Assembly: GCA_028293125.1 (NCBI GenBank)
Contig: JAQGPJ010000061.1
Span: 124,001-188,000, forward strand
Source: Verrucomicrobiales bacterium
GTDB taxonomy: Bacteria; Verrucomicrobiota; Verrucomicrobiia; Verrucomicrobiales; V1-33
Length of the DNA: 64,000 nt
Reading direction: 5' to 3'
Below the pieces are notes generated by a model. It saw only the letters and a list, made by a program, of their open reading frames with translations. It searched no databases and had not been told where the DNA came from. Position numbers and translations under genes: made by a program. Shown here piece by piece: positions 36,087-45,234 of the stretch; within the stretch, counting starts at the first letter, position 1; every line of letters starts with the position of its first letter.

Positions 36087-38507
36087 TCAGTCCTCAATCA
36101 AGCGCAGCACCAAAGCCGACCGCGCCGGGAGGTAGAGCATGATCTCATGACCGCCGTTCACAGGGCGGGCGTGGTAGCACTGTTTGGGGCGGATGCGGGA
36201 GGGGCCGGCAAAGCGGGTCTCGTCAGTGTCGAGGGCGAGCTCCCAGACACCCGCCGGCGCGTGGATAGGATAGTCCACGAGGCTGTTCCAAGGATGGAAA
36301 TTCGCCGCGATGAGGAAGCCGTCGCGCTGGAACACCAGCACCTGATGGCCGACATGGGTTTCGTACAGGCGGGTCGGGCGGCTGAAAACCTCCGGGGTGC
36401 CAAGCAGATCGAGAATGGCGGCGTCGAAGTCACCGAGCGCATGGTATTTCAGCGCCGGGTTGTCCCGCAGGGACCACTGGCGGCGGGCGTAGTGGCTGGA
36501 CCATTGGTTGCCCTGACGGGGGAAGTCCACCCACTCCGGATGGCCGAACTCATTACCGATGAAATTCAGATAGCCGTGCGGCGAGGTGGCCAGAGTAAGC
36601 AGCCGGGCCATTTTCCAGAGGGCAATGCCGCGGTCCACATGGGGATTGGTGACCCCGATGCCCATGTCGTGGTAGATGGAGGATTCCAGCAGGCGGAAAA
36701 TGAAGGATTTGCCTCCCACAATGGCCTGATCATGGCTTTCCACATAGGAGATGACTTTCTCCTCGGCGCGGCGGTTGGTGAGCTCGGAGTAAATGTGCTC
36801 CACATTCCAGTCCTCATCCCTCACGCCCGCAGAGCCCAGTTTGGCCCAGAGGTCGGGCACCCCCATGGCGAGACGGTAGTCGAAGCCGGCCCCCCCCTCC
36901 GCCGCCGGCGAGACGAGACCGGGCATGCCGGACACATCCTCGGCGATGGTGATGGCGCCTGGCTGGACGTCGTGAATCAGTTCATTGGCCAAGGACAGAT
37001 AGACCAGAGCCTCCTCATCGACGCCAGGGTTAAAGTAGTCCGCGTAGCTGGTGAACACCTTTCCCAGTCCGTGATCGAAATACAGCATGGAGGTCACCCC
37101 GTCGAAACGGAAGCCATCCAGATGAAACTCCTCGGTCCAATAGCGGCAGTTGGACAGCAGGAAATGCAGCACCGCGGGCTTGCTGTAGTCGAAGCAGCGG
37201 CTGTCCCAGGCGGGATGGTCGCCCCTTGGCCCCTCATGGAAATACTGCCACAGCGAGCCGTCGAACCGCGACAGGCCGTCCAATTCGTTTTTGACACTGT
37301 GGCTGTGAATCAGATCGATGACCACCGCCAAGCCCAGACCGTGGGCCGCATCCACCAGGGCTTTGAACTCCTCCGGTGTGCCGAAGCGCGAGCTGACGGC
37401 GAAAAAGCTGCTGACATGGTAACCGAAGGACCCGTAGTAGGGGTGCTCCAGAATGCCCATGATCTGCACGGTGTTGTAACCGGCGGCGGCGATGCGGGGC
37501 AGGATGAGGTCCTTGAACTCGGTATAGCTGCCGACCTTCCCCTCCTCTTGGGCCATGCCGATGTGGGCCTCATACACCAGCGGCGGGCGTTGGGAGGTGT
37601 CCGGATTTTGGTTTTTCCAGAGGTAGGGGGAGGCATCCCAGATCTGGGCTGAAAACAGGTGGCTGACGGGATCCTGCACCACGCGGCGCGCCCAGGCGGG
37701 AATGCGGTCTCCGCTGCCGCCGTCCCAATGCATGCGCAGCCGGTAAAGCATGCCGTGGTCCAAGGCCTCCAAAGGAAGATGCAGCTCCCAGTCCCCATGG
37801 CCATTGATACGGGTGGCGGCAAATTCCGGCAGCTCCTCCCACTGGGTGTATTCGCTGATCAGGCAAAGCGCGGTGGCATTGGGAGCCCATTCCCGGAAAA
37901 CCCAGCCGCCGGCGGTGCGGTGCAGTCCGTAATGCAGATGCCCGAGGGCGAATTCGCGCAGGGTCACGCTGCCTTGGCCGGTGAGGCGCGCCCGCATGGC
38001 GTTGGTCTTTCCGGTGCGGCGGTCGAGATCGCCAACATAGGGTGCCAGCCATTGGTCCTCGCGCAGGCTTGGAATGCCCGGGACCAGGCGTGGGGCTGCC
38101 GCGGCCGCAGCCTCCGGAGATTGGGCGGAAATCTTTTTCGAGGACGGTTTTTTTGCTTTGGGCAGGACGTCGGGAGGCACCGGCGGAACCATAGGGGGAG
38201 GATCCGCCTGGGACAGCGGGCTTTTCGTTTCGACTGTTGGGGGCGTTTTGGACTTTGAAGCCGCCACTTTCCGGGGAGCGGCTTTTTTCACGGGTGGAGC
38301 AGCCTCCAATTCCGGACTCTCCGGAGCGGTGGTTTTCTTTTTTTTCGCTGCCGGTTTTTGGGCAGGAACCGGAGCCGCGGCCTGGACCGTTAAGGGCGCC
38401 GGCAATTCAGCCGGCGGCCCCTCCACCGGCAGGAAGGTGCCACCACTTCCGCTGGTGGCGGCTCCGTTACGGGATTGCCGGGAGGTCGATCTGGCCGTCT
38501 TGGACAT
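36087..38507 (-). CDS. glgB: 1,4-alpha-glucan branching enzyme, eukaryote-like (GH13_8-like) with N-terminal Lys/Pro/Ala extension
   Basis: An 806-residue enzyme that forms alpha-1,6 branches in glycogen. Residues 1-144 are a low-complexity Pro/Ala/Lys extension (QKPAAKKKKTTAPE, KKAAPRKVAASKSK) with no domain. The core follows: a CBM48-like domain (HLHYGLHRTAGGWVFREWAP) and a GH13 barrel with nucleophile in GFRFDGVTSMLYFDHGLG (Asp469), acid/base IAEDVSGMPGL (Glu523) and ESHDQA (Asp593). GYLNFIGNEFGHPEWVDFPR is characteristic of the eukaryotic-type subfamily rather than classic E. coli-type GlgB. Its start overlaps the glgA stop by 41 bases, implying translational coupling. It is the last gene of glgP-glgA-glgB. 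Confidence 0.95.
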   Translation of the reverse strand: MSKTARSTSRQSRNGAATSGSGGTFLPVEGPPAELPAPLTVQAAAPVPAQKPAAKKKKTTAPESPELEAAPPVKKAAPRKVAASKSKTPPTVETKSPLSQADPPPMVPPVPPDVLPKAKKPSSKKISAQSPEAAAAAAPRLVPGIPSLREDQWLAPYVGDLDRRTGKTNAMRARLTGQGSVTLREFALGHLHYGLHRTAGGWVFREWAPNATALCLISEYTQWEELPEFAATRINGHGDWELHLPLEALDHGMLYRLRMHWDGGSGDRIPAWARRVVQDPVSHLFSAQIWDASPYLWKNQNPDTSQRPPLVYEAHIGMAQEEGKVGSYTEFKDLILPRIAAAGYNTVQIMGILEHPYYGSFGYHVSSFFAVSSRFGTPEEFKALVDAAHGLGLAVVIDLIHSHSVKNELDGLSRFDGSLWQYFHEGPRGDHPAWDSRCFDYSKPAVLHFLLSNCRYWTEEFHLDGFRFDGVTSMLYFDHGLGKVFTSYADYFNPGVDEEALVYLSLANELIHDVQPGAITIAEDVSGMPGLVSPAAEGGAGFDYRLAMGVPDLWAKLGSAGVRDEDWNVEHIYSELTNRRAEEKVISYVESHDQAIVGGKSFIFRLLESSIYHDMGIGVTNPHVDRGIALWKMARLLTLATSPHGYLNFIGNEFGHPEWVDFPRQGNQWSSHYARRQWSLRDNPALKYHALGDFDAAILDLLGTPEVFSRPTRLYETHVGHQVLVFQRDGFLIAANFHPWNSLVDYPIHAPAGVWELALDTDETRFAGPSRIRPKQCYHARPVNGGHEIMLYLPARSALVLRLIED

Positions 38508-40122
38508 GGGAGAGAGAGGAGGATGGGCGTGAGGAAATCAGACCGCGCTTGCGGACGGAGTCGCGCGGGGACTTGGGACTGCGCTGGCGCGAGGGTGCAG
38601 GCGGGGGCACGGAATCCTCGTCAGGAACCAGCAGGGGACGGTCCAGCATGTCCTCATAGATTTGAAAATATTTCCTTGCCGTTTCGGAATGGTTGAAGGT
38701 CCGCAGGGACTCCCCCATCACCCGCGCCAGCGTGCGCTGCTTGCGCCCGGGGCTTTGGCGGAAAAAGGCCATGGCCTGATCCACAGCCCAGCGCAGGGCG
38801 CCGGGGTCGAAATTCTCAAACACAAATCCATTCCCCTCAGTGCCGTCCGGACTCAGATGGTGCACGGTGTCCTTCAGTCCGCCCGTGTTGTGGGCAATGG
38901 TCAGGCTGCCGTAGATCGGCGCCACCATCTGGGGCAGACCGCAGGGCTCGAAGCTGGACGGCATGAACGCAAAGTCGGACGCCGCATAGGCCAGGCGGGA
39001 GAGGTTCTCATTGAAATTGCAGACGGTCACGCGGCCCTCGAGATCGTGGAACCTGACAATATCGTGGAAATGCCGCTGGAACTCACCGTTGGCCACCACG
39101 GCCAGCTGGAGATTGTCGCCCGTGTAGTCCGAGATCAGCCGGAAAAGAATCTGGGTGAGCAGCTGCGGTCCCTTCTGCACCGGGTCCAAGCGGCTGGGCC
39201 AGAAGAAGAGCGGGGCGCCGGGATCCACTTTCAGGCCGGTTTTCTCCTGGAAGGCCTGCTTGGCCGCCTGCTTGCCCTCCACAAAGGTGTCCGTGTTGTA
39301 TTTTAGCGGCAGCGCCGTGTCCGTGGCCGGATTGTAGGAGTCGTCCGGAGCATTCAGAATGCCAACGGCGCAGCCGGCGGCCCGTTTGTTTTGGATCTCC
39401 CGCTGCACGGCTTCCGGAACGAAAGGGTGCTGACCATTGGCCACCTCGTCCAGGAAGGAGGGGCTGACGGTGTTGATGTAGTGAGCGGCAAAGATGCCCG
39501 AGGCCAGCAGATCCACCTGCGTGCGCGGACGGGCGGTTTCATAATTGAAGGGCTCCCCCTGGTAATACAGATGCTGCCAGAACTGCGCCGCGTCAATGCC
39601 GCTGCCCTCAATGCGGTCCAGGGTCATCTTCTCCGTATGGATGTTGTGCACGGTGAAGAGGCAGGGAATGCGGTAGCGGCGGGCGGCGGCGGGGATGAGT
39701 CCGGTCATCCAGTCATTGCAGTGGATGAGGTCCGGGGCCACGCGGGGGATGATGTGGTTGAGCACCTCCCGCTGAAAGGCGAGGGCAATGCGCGGATTCT
39801 CATCCCCGTGGCTGGAGTAAACGGAGTCCCGGTAATAAAAAATCCGGTCCTCCGCGAGGTGGATGCGCTCATCCGGCAGGGTGCGCCGCATCGTCTTCAG
39901 CTCCTCGCTGAAGATCTCGAACACCTCTGTGTTGAACATCTGCCGGTAGTTGGGCAGCGCCACATGGACATCCGCCCCCAGATCGAAAAGAGCCGATACC
40001 AGAGAGGCCGAGACGTCAGCCAGTCCTCCCGCTTTGGCGTGCATGCGCTGCGCCATGTTTCCCATGCCGTCCGGCAGATATGTGATTTCCGGAGTGACGA
40101 TGAGGATGCGTGGTTTTCTCAC
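38467..40122 (-). CDS. glgA: Glycogen synthase, GT5
   Basis: A 551-residue glycosyltransferase family 5 enzyme that extends alpha-1,4-glucan from ADP- or UDP-glucose. The N-terminal Rossmann domain carries MHAKAGGLADVSASLVSAL, whose KxGGL motif (Lys30) binds the sugar nucleotide. DLIHCNDWMTGLIP and LFTVHNIHTEKM follow. The C-terminal domain has FWPSRLDPVQKGPQLL and SSFEPCGLPQMVAPIYGSL, containing the catalytic Glu. Typical GlgA is about 480 residues; the extra part is a Pro/Ser/Arg-rich C-terminal tail (SVPPPAPSRQRSPKSP) whose coding end overlaps glgB. It lies 48 bases downstream of glgP on the same strand. Confidence 0.95.
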   Translation of the reverse strand: MRKPRILIVTPEITYLPDGMGNMAQRMHAKAGGLADVSASLVSALFDLGADVHVALPNYRQMFNTEVFEIFSEELKTMRRTLPDERIHLAEDRIFYYRDSVYSSHGDENPRIALAFQREVLNHIIPRVAPDLIHCNDWMTGLIPAAARRYRIPCLFTVHNIHTEKMTLDRIEGSGIDAAQFWQHLYYQGEPFNYETARPRTQVDLLASGIFAAHYINTVSPSFLDEVANGQHPFVPEAVQREIQNKRAAGCAVGILNAPDDSYNPATDTALPLKYNTDTFVEGKQAAKQAFQEKTGLKVDPGAPLFFWPSRLDPVQKGPQLLTQILFRLISDYTGDNLQLAVVANGEFQRHFHDIVRFHDLEGRVTVCNFNENLSRLAYAASDFAFMPSSFEPCGLPQMVAPIYGSLTIAHNTGGLKDTVHHLSPDGTEGNGFVFENFDPGALRWAVDQAMAFFRQSPGRKQRTLARVMGESLRTFNHSETARKYFQIYEDMLDRPLLVPDEDSVPPPAPSRQRSPKSPRDSVRKRGLISSRPSSSLSHVQDGQIDLPAIP

Positions 40123-40170
40123 GAAATGCTGTGGGGGTGAGGAGGTTGCGGTTTTAAGTGACGGGGATTT

Positions 40171-42714
40171 TTAAAGGTGCGAGTCCGCCCATGTGATATA
40201 GGGCGGGGATACGCGGTGCCACTGACCGCCGGCGGGCACTGCGCGGGCGGTCATGCCGAAGCGCCCGCTGCCGGGGCAGGAAACGGTCAGGGAGTACTGC
40301 ATCCAGCCATCCTTGGTGCCGGGCTCCGGCTTCATTTCCTGGAAAGCGGGCGAGCTGATCCTGCTCTGGGCGTCGGCGGGGCCGAAACAAAACTGCACGG
40401 CGACCTCCTCCGGGTTCATACCACCCAAAAAGACTGGGCAGGTGACATGGAAGGAATCGCCGGAGTGCAGCTGGGAAAGCTCGCGGTCTCCCTGCGGCCC
40501 CTCGACCTTGACCATGCTCCAAAGGCTGTCCAGCCGCTGACGCTGGGCGGTGATGGCCAAGGCGGTTTTGGCGGAGGAGGCCATGAGCTCACGATAGTTC
40601 ACCGAGGCCGGCGTGTAAAATGAATCCCGGTATTCCCCCACCATGCGGCGGCTGGTGAAGAAGCCCACGGCCATTTTGATGGACTCCTTCATCATCGCGA
40701 TCCAGCGGATGGGATCGCCTCCTCCCGGGCGGTCATAATAAAGCGGTGCAATGTCGTCCTCCAGCAGTTTGTAAAGGGCCGCCGACTCCACTTGGTCCGC
40801 GTATTCATCATCCTCGTACTCCTCGCCATGGCCGATGGCGAACCCGCATTCCGGCTTGTAGCCCTCGCACCACCAGCCATCAAGGATGGAGGCGTTGATC
40901 ACCCCGTTCATGGCCGCCTTCATGCCGGAGGTGCCGCTGGCCTCGACGCGGCGGCGCGGGGTGTTCAGCCACACATCGACGCCCTGCACCAGATAGCGGG
41001 CGATGCGCATATCGTAGTTTTCGAGGAAAAAGAAGCGGCGTCTGACGCTGGGCCGTTTGGAGAACTCCACAACCTGCCGGATGAAATCCTTGCCGTGGTT
41101 GTCCGCGGGATGGGCTTTCCCCGCATAGATGAACTGCACCGGCCGCTGGGAATGATTGATCAGTGCCTCCAGACGGTCGGGATCGCGCAGGAGCAGCGTG
41201 GCCCGCTTGTAGCTGGCCGCACGGCGGGCAAAACCGATGGTCAGGACCTCGGGATCGAGAATGCCGCGCGCGTAGGACAGCTCCGCGCGTGAGGCATTGC
41301 GTTGGAGCAGCTGCTTCTCCATGGAGGCGCGGGCGGAGCGCAGCAGCCGGTTGTGGGCGGTATCATGGGCGCGCCAGATCTCCTCATCGGGGATCTCCAG
41401 CACGCGCGCCAGCTGCGCGGGGTCGGACACCCGTTTCTCCCAGTCCGCGCCGACATATTGCTCCAGCAGCGCCTGAATCTCCGGAGCCAGCCAGGTGGTG
41501 GCATGGACGCCGTTGGTCACATGGCGCACCGGCAGCTCATCCTGGACCTGGTGGGGCCACACATGCTGCCACATGCGGCGCGCCACATCGCCGTGCAGGG
41601 CACTGACGCCGTTGGCGAAATGGGCGAACCGCAGTCCCAGAATGGTCATGGAAAGCGGAGCCTCCGTGTCCCCCGGCGCGCGGCCATAGGGAATGAACCA
41701 CCAAGGGTCGATGCCGGTGGAGGGCTGGAGGGCTTTCAGATGCTCCTCCACCAGATCGACCGCGAAGGTTTCATTGCCCGCCGCCACCGGGGTGTGGGTG
41801 GTGAATACATTGGCCCGGCTGGCCACCTCGTAGGCGGTGTGCAGGTCGAGACCCTTCGTTTTGGTCAGATACTCCAGACGCGCCAGGCTGAGGAAGGCGG
41901 CGTGGCCCTCATTGAGATGGCAAACCTCAGGCTCCAGCCCCATGGCCACCAAGGCCCGGAATCCGCCCACCGCCAGCAGCAGTTCCTGGCGCAGGCGGTT
42001 CACATGGCCGCCACCGTAGAGCCGGGAGGTGATTTCCCGGAATTCAGGCGGGTTCCGGGATTCGTTGGTGTCCAGCAGATAGAGCGCCACGCTGCCGACC
42101 TTCAACACCCACACGCGGGCAAAAAGTTCGCCCTCGGGAAGCTGCACCGTCACCGTGATCAGTTCGCCGGCGCTGTTCCGCGCCCGCTTGATGGGCAGAT
42201 TCTGGATTTCGGAGTCCGGATAAACCTCCTGCTGCCAGCCTTCATGGTTCAGGCGCTGCTCGAAGTAGCCCTGAAAATAGAACAGTCCCACCGCCACCAG
42301 AGGCAATGCCAAGTCCGATGCCGCCTTCAAATGGTCGCCCGCCAGGATTCCAAGGCCTCCTGAATAAAGGCGGATATTTTCGTTCAGTCCAAATTCGAGT
42401 GAAAAGTATGCGACCAAACCATGCTTTGGGTTGGGATCGCGGGCTGTGCATTCGGCGAATGTCTCTTCCAGCCGCGCCAGCTGGCTCAGCAGCCCCAGAT
42501 CGTGGGAAAGACTTTCCAATGTGGTCTGGGGCACCTCCCTCAGAAACTGCAGAGGGTTCTCGCTGGAGGCTTTCCAGATTACGGGATCAATGCGGCGGAA
42601 CAGATTCTGGGCTTCCTGGCTCCAGCTCCACCATGCGTTCCTCGCAACGGTTTCCAGAAACCGGAGAGGGGCCGGAATGGAAGGGGCCACATTGATAATT
42701 TGAACGTTTTTCAT
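40171..42714 (-). CDS. glgP: Alpha-glucan phosphorylase (GT35, DUF3417 type)
   Basis: An 847-residue PLP enzyme that releases glucose-1-phosphate from glycogen or maltodextrin ends. The N-terminal DUF3417-like part (NAWWSWSQEAQNLFRRIDP) marks the short bacterial/archaeal phosphorylase type. Catalytic text includes YFSLEFGLNENIRLYSGGLG and HLNEGHAAFLSLARLEYL. EASGTSGMKAAMNGVINASI holds the PLP Schiff-base lysine (Lys599). It is longer than some relatives because of a C-terminal beta-rich extension after residue about 720 (TCPVFLGGMNPEEVAVQFCF). It is the first gene of the glg operon; its promoter must be in the large spacer upstream. Confidence 0.96.
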   Translation of the reverse strand: MKNVQIINVAPSIPAPLRFLETVARNAWWSWSQEAQNLFRRIDPVIWKASSENPLQFLREVPQTTLESLSHDLGLLSQLARLEETFAECTARDPNPKHGLVAYFSLEFGLNENIRLYSGGLGILAGDHLKAASDLALPLVAVGLFYFQGYFEQRLNHEGWQQEVYPDSEIQNLPIKRARNSAGELITVTVQLPEGELFARVWVLKVGSVALYLLDTNESRNPPEFREITSRLYGGGHVNRLRQELLLAVGGFRALVAMGLEPEVCHLNEGHAAFLSLARLEYLTKTKGLDLHTAYEVASRANVFTTHTPVAAGNETFAVDLVEEHLKALQPSTGIDPWWFIPYGRAPGDTEAPLSMTILGLRFAHFANGVSALHGDVARRMWQHVWPHQVQDELPVRHVTNGVHATTWLAPEIQALLEQYVGADWEKRVSDPAQLARVLEIPDEEIWRAHDTAHNRLLRSARASMEKQLLQRNASRAELSYARGILDPEVLTIGFARRAASYKRATLLLRDPDRLEALINHSQRPVQFIYAGKAHPADNHGKDFIRQVVEFSKRPSVRRRFFFLENYDMRIARYLVQGVDVWLNTPRRRVEASGTSGMKAAMNGVINASILDGWWCEGYKPECGFAIGHGEEYEDDEYADQVESAALYKLLEDDIAPLYYDRPGGGDPIRWIAMMKESIKMAVGFFTSRRMVGEYRDSFYTPASVNYRELMASSAKTALAITAQRQRLDSLWSMVKVEGPQGDRELSQLHSGDSFHVTCPVFLGGMNPEEVAVQFCFGPADAQSRISSPAFQEMKPEPGTKDGWMQYSLTVSCPGSGRFGMTARAVPAGGQWHRVSPPYITWADSHL

Positions 42715-43083
42715 GAATAGCTTACCAACCTCTCGCCCTCACAATTGCATAAAGCAAGAGGCGTGCCGCCCCGGTTTCCGTCACGGAAAACAGGGGAGGT
42801 TAAATGCCATCAAGGGAAGTGATTCCGCCTGTTGATCCGTAGGTGAACGATTCATGAATCCACCTCCGATGCGGCTTTTTTCGGCTTCCGGAAAATCGCA
42901 AAACCTTCTCCGGATTTTCCCCGGCGCCGTTCAGATCACCTTCCCAAAATTCCTGTGATCCGCCAATGGTCTTGGGCCTGAAAAGGAGACAGCTCCGGGC
43001 GCTGTTGCCAGCCTCCCGGAGCCGCTATTCCCCCCTAAAGAATAATCAATCTTTAACCCAAAACCCGCCGGTTGGCAACTTTT

Positions 43084-43104
43084 AATTTAATTCTGGATTA
43101 AATT
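43084..43104. promoter_or_regulatory. A+T-rich inverted repeat in the glg/tyrS spacer
   Basis: The arms AATTTAAT and ATTAAATT (8 bp each, perfect) flank a 5-base centre. It sits in the most A+T-rich part of the spacer, about 370 bases upstream of the glgP start and 555 upstream of tyrS. It could be an operator or architectural-protein site; no known consensus fits. Confidence 0.3.
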
Positions 43105-43257
43105 TTCCCTTTTTTCACGTCGGTTTGGTTTTTTCGCGCCTCGTCTCATTTTGCGAGCCATTTTTTGGCGGATTTTCCGGTTTGCTCCATCCTTTATGGG
43201 AAAAAGAGCGGAAATAAGCTTCGGAAAACCAGCCCATGTTTCAGGCTTCCCAAAATT

Positions 43258-43293
43258 GCTGCCGCACGCGGAAGTGCTGCCGCACGCGGAAGA
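43258..43293. repeat. 18-bp tandem duplication
   Basis: Two adjacent copies of GCTGCCGCACGCGGAAGW, differing only at the last base (43258-43275 and 43276-43293). Non-coding; origin unknown. Confidence 0.85.
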
Positions 43294-43660
43294 AGAGCCG
43301 TTGGGCGGCAGGCGGCAGATTCACAAAGGTATGGCTGGTGGCCCGGCCGGGATGACGGTTCCCAAGCTGTCCGCAAGGATCCCAAGGTTGTGGAGTATTT
43401 GATGGCGTAGTTTTTGCCGGGGTGGACACCCGGGCGAGGGTGATGGCTATGTGGCCGGATTCCGGCTGAAGCCGGTCACATTCAAGGATCCTGCCAAGTA
43501 ACGGTTCCGGCCAAATCCTTTCCCAACCTTGGTCATCATCATTGGAGAATTCCTGTAAAAACCCGGCCCCCGGTCTTCTCCCTTTCCGCCAGCGGGCCGC
43601 TTCAAAAATTCCCGTGTCCATCCCGGCATTCCGTGCCATGCGTGGGATGCCTTACCCGTC

Positions 43661-44833
43661 ATGCAATCCGTTTCCGACCAACTTTCCCTTCTCAAGCGCG
43701 GCACTGTCCAGATTCATTCCGAAAAGGAACTCGCCGGCAAGCTCGCCCTCGGCCGCCCGCTGCGCGTGAAGCTGGGCGCGGACCCCACGGCGCCGGATCT
43801 GCACCTTGGACACAGTGTGGCGCTGGAGAAGCTGCGGCAGTTTCAGGAACTGGGGCACATGGCGGTGCTGATCATAGGGGATTTCACCGCCATGATCGGC
43901 GATCCCTCCGGGCGCTCCGCCACCCGGCCCCCACTGTCACACGAGCAGATCATGGCCAACGCCAAAACCTACACCGACCAAGTTTTCAAAATTCTCGACC
44001 GGGACCGCACCGAAATCGTCCACAACGGCGACTGGTTCAGCAAAATGACCTTCACCGAAGTGGTGAAGCTCAACAGCCGCGTGACCCTCCAGCAGATGCT
44101 GCAGCGCGAGGATTTCAAGAACCGCATCGAGAACGGCAGCGAGGTCCGCCTGCACGAGCTGCAGTACCCCATCATGCAGGGCTGGGACAGCGTGATGATC
44201 AAAGCGGATGTGGAGCTGGGCGGCACGGACCAGCTTTTCAATCTCCTTGTGGGCCGCGACCTCCAGAAGGAGGAGGGCCAGCCGCCTCAGGTGGCCATCA
44301 CCGTTCCCCTGCTGGAGGGTCTGGACGGCGTGCGCAAGATGTCCAAAAGCTACGGCAACTACATTGGACTCAGCGAGCCGCCCTCCGAGGTTTTTGGGAA
44401 GGCCATGAGTATTTCCGACGAACTGATGGCGCGTTACTATCTGCTGCTGCTGGGGGAAAGCCTGCCTGCGGATGCGCACCCGATGGAGGCCAAAAAGCAG
44501 CTGGCTGTCCGCCTCACTGCCCGCTGCCACAGCCAGTCAGAGGCGGAGGCTGCCCGCGCGGACTGGGAGACCCGCTTTTCCAAAAAGGATCTCACCGCTG
44601 CCGATCTCCCCACCTTCACCCCCGGCCCCGACAAACGCCTGCTGGCCCTTTGTGCCCAAGCCTACCAGGACTGCTTTGGCACCGTCAAATCAAACGCCGA
44701 CCTCCGCCGGCTCGTTGAGGGCAAATCCCTCCGGCTCAACGACACCGTTCTAACCGATCCCAAGTCTGAACTGACACTGAACTCCGGCGATATCCTGCGG
44801 CTGGATAAGAAGCACGCGGTGCGCGTGGACTGA
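43661..44833 (+). CDS. tyrS: Tyrosyl-tRNA synthetase
   Basis: A 390-residue class I synthetase that charges tRNA-Tyr. The HIGH motif appears as LHLGHS (His48-His51) and the KMSKS loop as VRKMSKSYGNY (Lys226-Ser230). GADPTAPDLHLG and ELQYPIMQGWDSVMIKADVE line the tyrosine/AMP pocket. The C-terminal S4-like domain (about 330-390, DLRRLVEGKSLRLNDTVL) binds tRNA. The length and KLGADPTAPDLH text are of the TyrZ-like subgroup. It is monocistronic: hicA is convergent downstream. The gene is probably essential, since no second copy is seen here. Confidence 0.96.
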   Translation: MQSVSDQLSLLKRGTVQIHSEKELAGKLALGRPLRVKLGADPTAPDLHLGHSVALEKLRQFQELGHMAVLIIGDFTAMIGDPSGRSATRPPLSHEQIMANAKTYTDQVFKILDRDRTEIVHNGDWFSKMTFTEVVKLNSRVTLQQMLQREDFKNRIENGSEVRLHELQYPIMQGWDSVMIKADVELGGTDQLFNLLVGRDLQKEEGQPPQVAITVPLLEGLDGVRKMSKSYGNYIGLSEPPSEVFGKAMSISDELMARYYLLLLGESLPADAHPMEAKKQLAVRLTARCHSQSEAEAARADWETRFSKKDLTAADLPTFTPGPDKRLLALCAQAYQDCFGTVKSNADLRRLVEGKSLRLNDTVLTDPKSELTLNSGDILRLDKKHAVRVD

Positions 44834-45028
44834 GCGGTGAGCGGGCCCTGCCCTCTATGCATAGGGGGCTCGGGCGGCCTCCGCCCCTTACCCTGCGAGC
44901 CGGAAATTTGATCCTTCCAAGCGTGTCCGGGCATTGAACGTGCCCGGATGAGGCAGCCCTGCATCAGGGCATTTTCTGAATTCCGCAGGTGATGAGAATT
45001 GAACTCCCCACCATTTTACTGCTGCACC

Positions 45029-45234
45029 TCAGGAAAAATTTTCCCGCACGTCGATCTCCAGCCCGGGGCAGATGGCTTTGACCGTGAATTTTTGATCTCT
45101 TTTGATCTCTTTGTACCGGGGCACAGAAGTGGAAAGCCTGGTGCCGGGGTTCCACCAGATATCATGTTTGCCGGTGGTGCGCTTGACCTCGCATCGGCGC
45201 TCCGGAGAAGTTGTTCAAGATCGGAACGCTTCAC
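45029..45234 (-). pseudogene. hicA: Frameshifted hicA toxin gene
   Basis: A HicA-type mRNA interferase that has lost its frame. The GTG start overlaps the hicB stop (GTGA). It reads MKRSDLEQLLRS in frame 1; after a one-base loss at about 45193-45203, the expected protein continues in another frame as CEVKRTTGKHDIWWNPGTRL, then SVPRYKEIK and FTVKAICPGLEIDV, stopping at 45029. The catalytic His (GKHDIWW) is thus out of frame. A 10-bp direct repeat, TTTGATCTCT twice (45091-45110), also lies inside. HicA binds and cleaves mRNA in intact systems; here it is probably inactive unless the shift is programmed or a sequencing error. Confidence 0.75.

Larger units (their letters stand above)
42715..43660. 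other. Large gene-poor spacer upstream of glgP and tyrS
   Basis: About 950 bases with no credible intact gene. Its left part should carry the glg promoter; its right end carries that of tyrS. The centre (about 43030-43150) is strikingly A+T-rich for this genome, with the palindrome and tandem repeat listed separately. Short frames near 43340-43500 end in protein-like text on the plus strand (DDGSQAVRKDPKVVEYLMA, and 43442-43501 DGYVAGFRLKPVTFKDPAK), in two different frames. They may be the eroded end of a lost gene. Confidence 0.5.

Noticed and set aside
44870-44895. Palindrome CTATGCATAG downstream of tyrS as a terminator
   Set aside because: It forms a stem with almost no loop and no following T-run, so it is not a convincing terminator.
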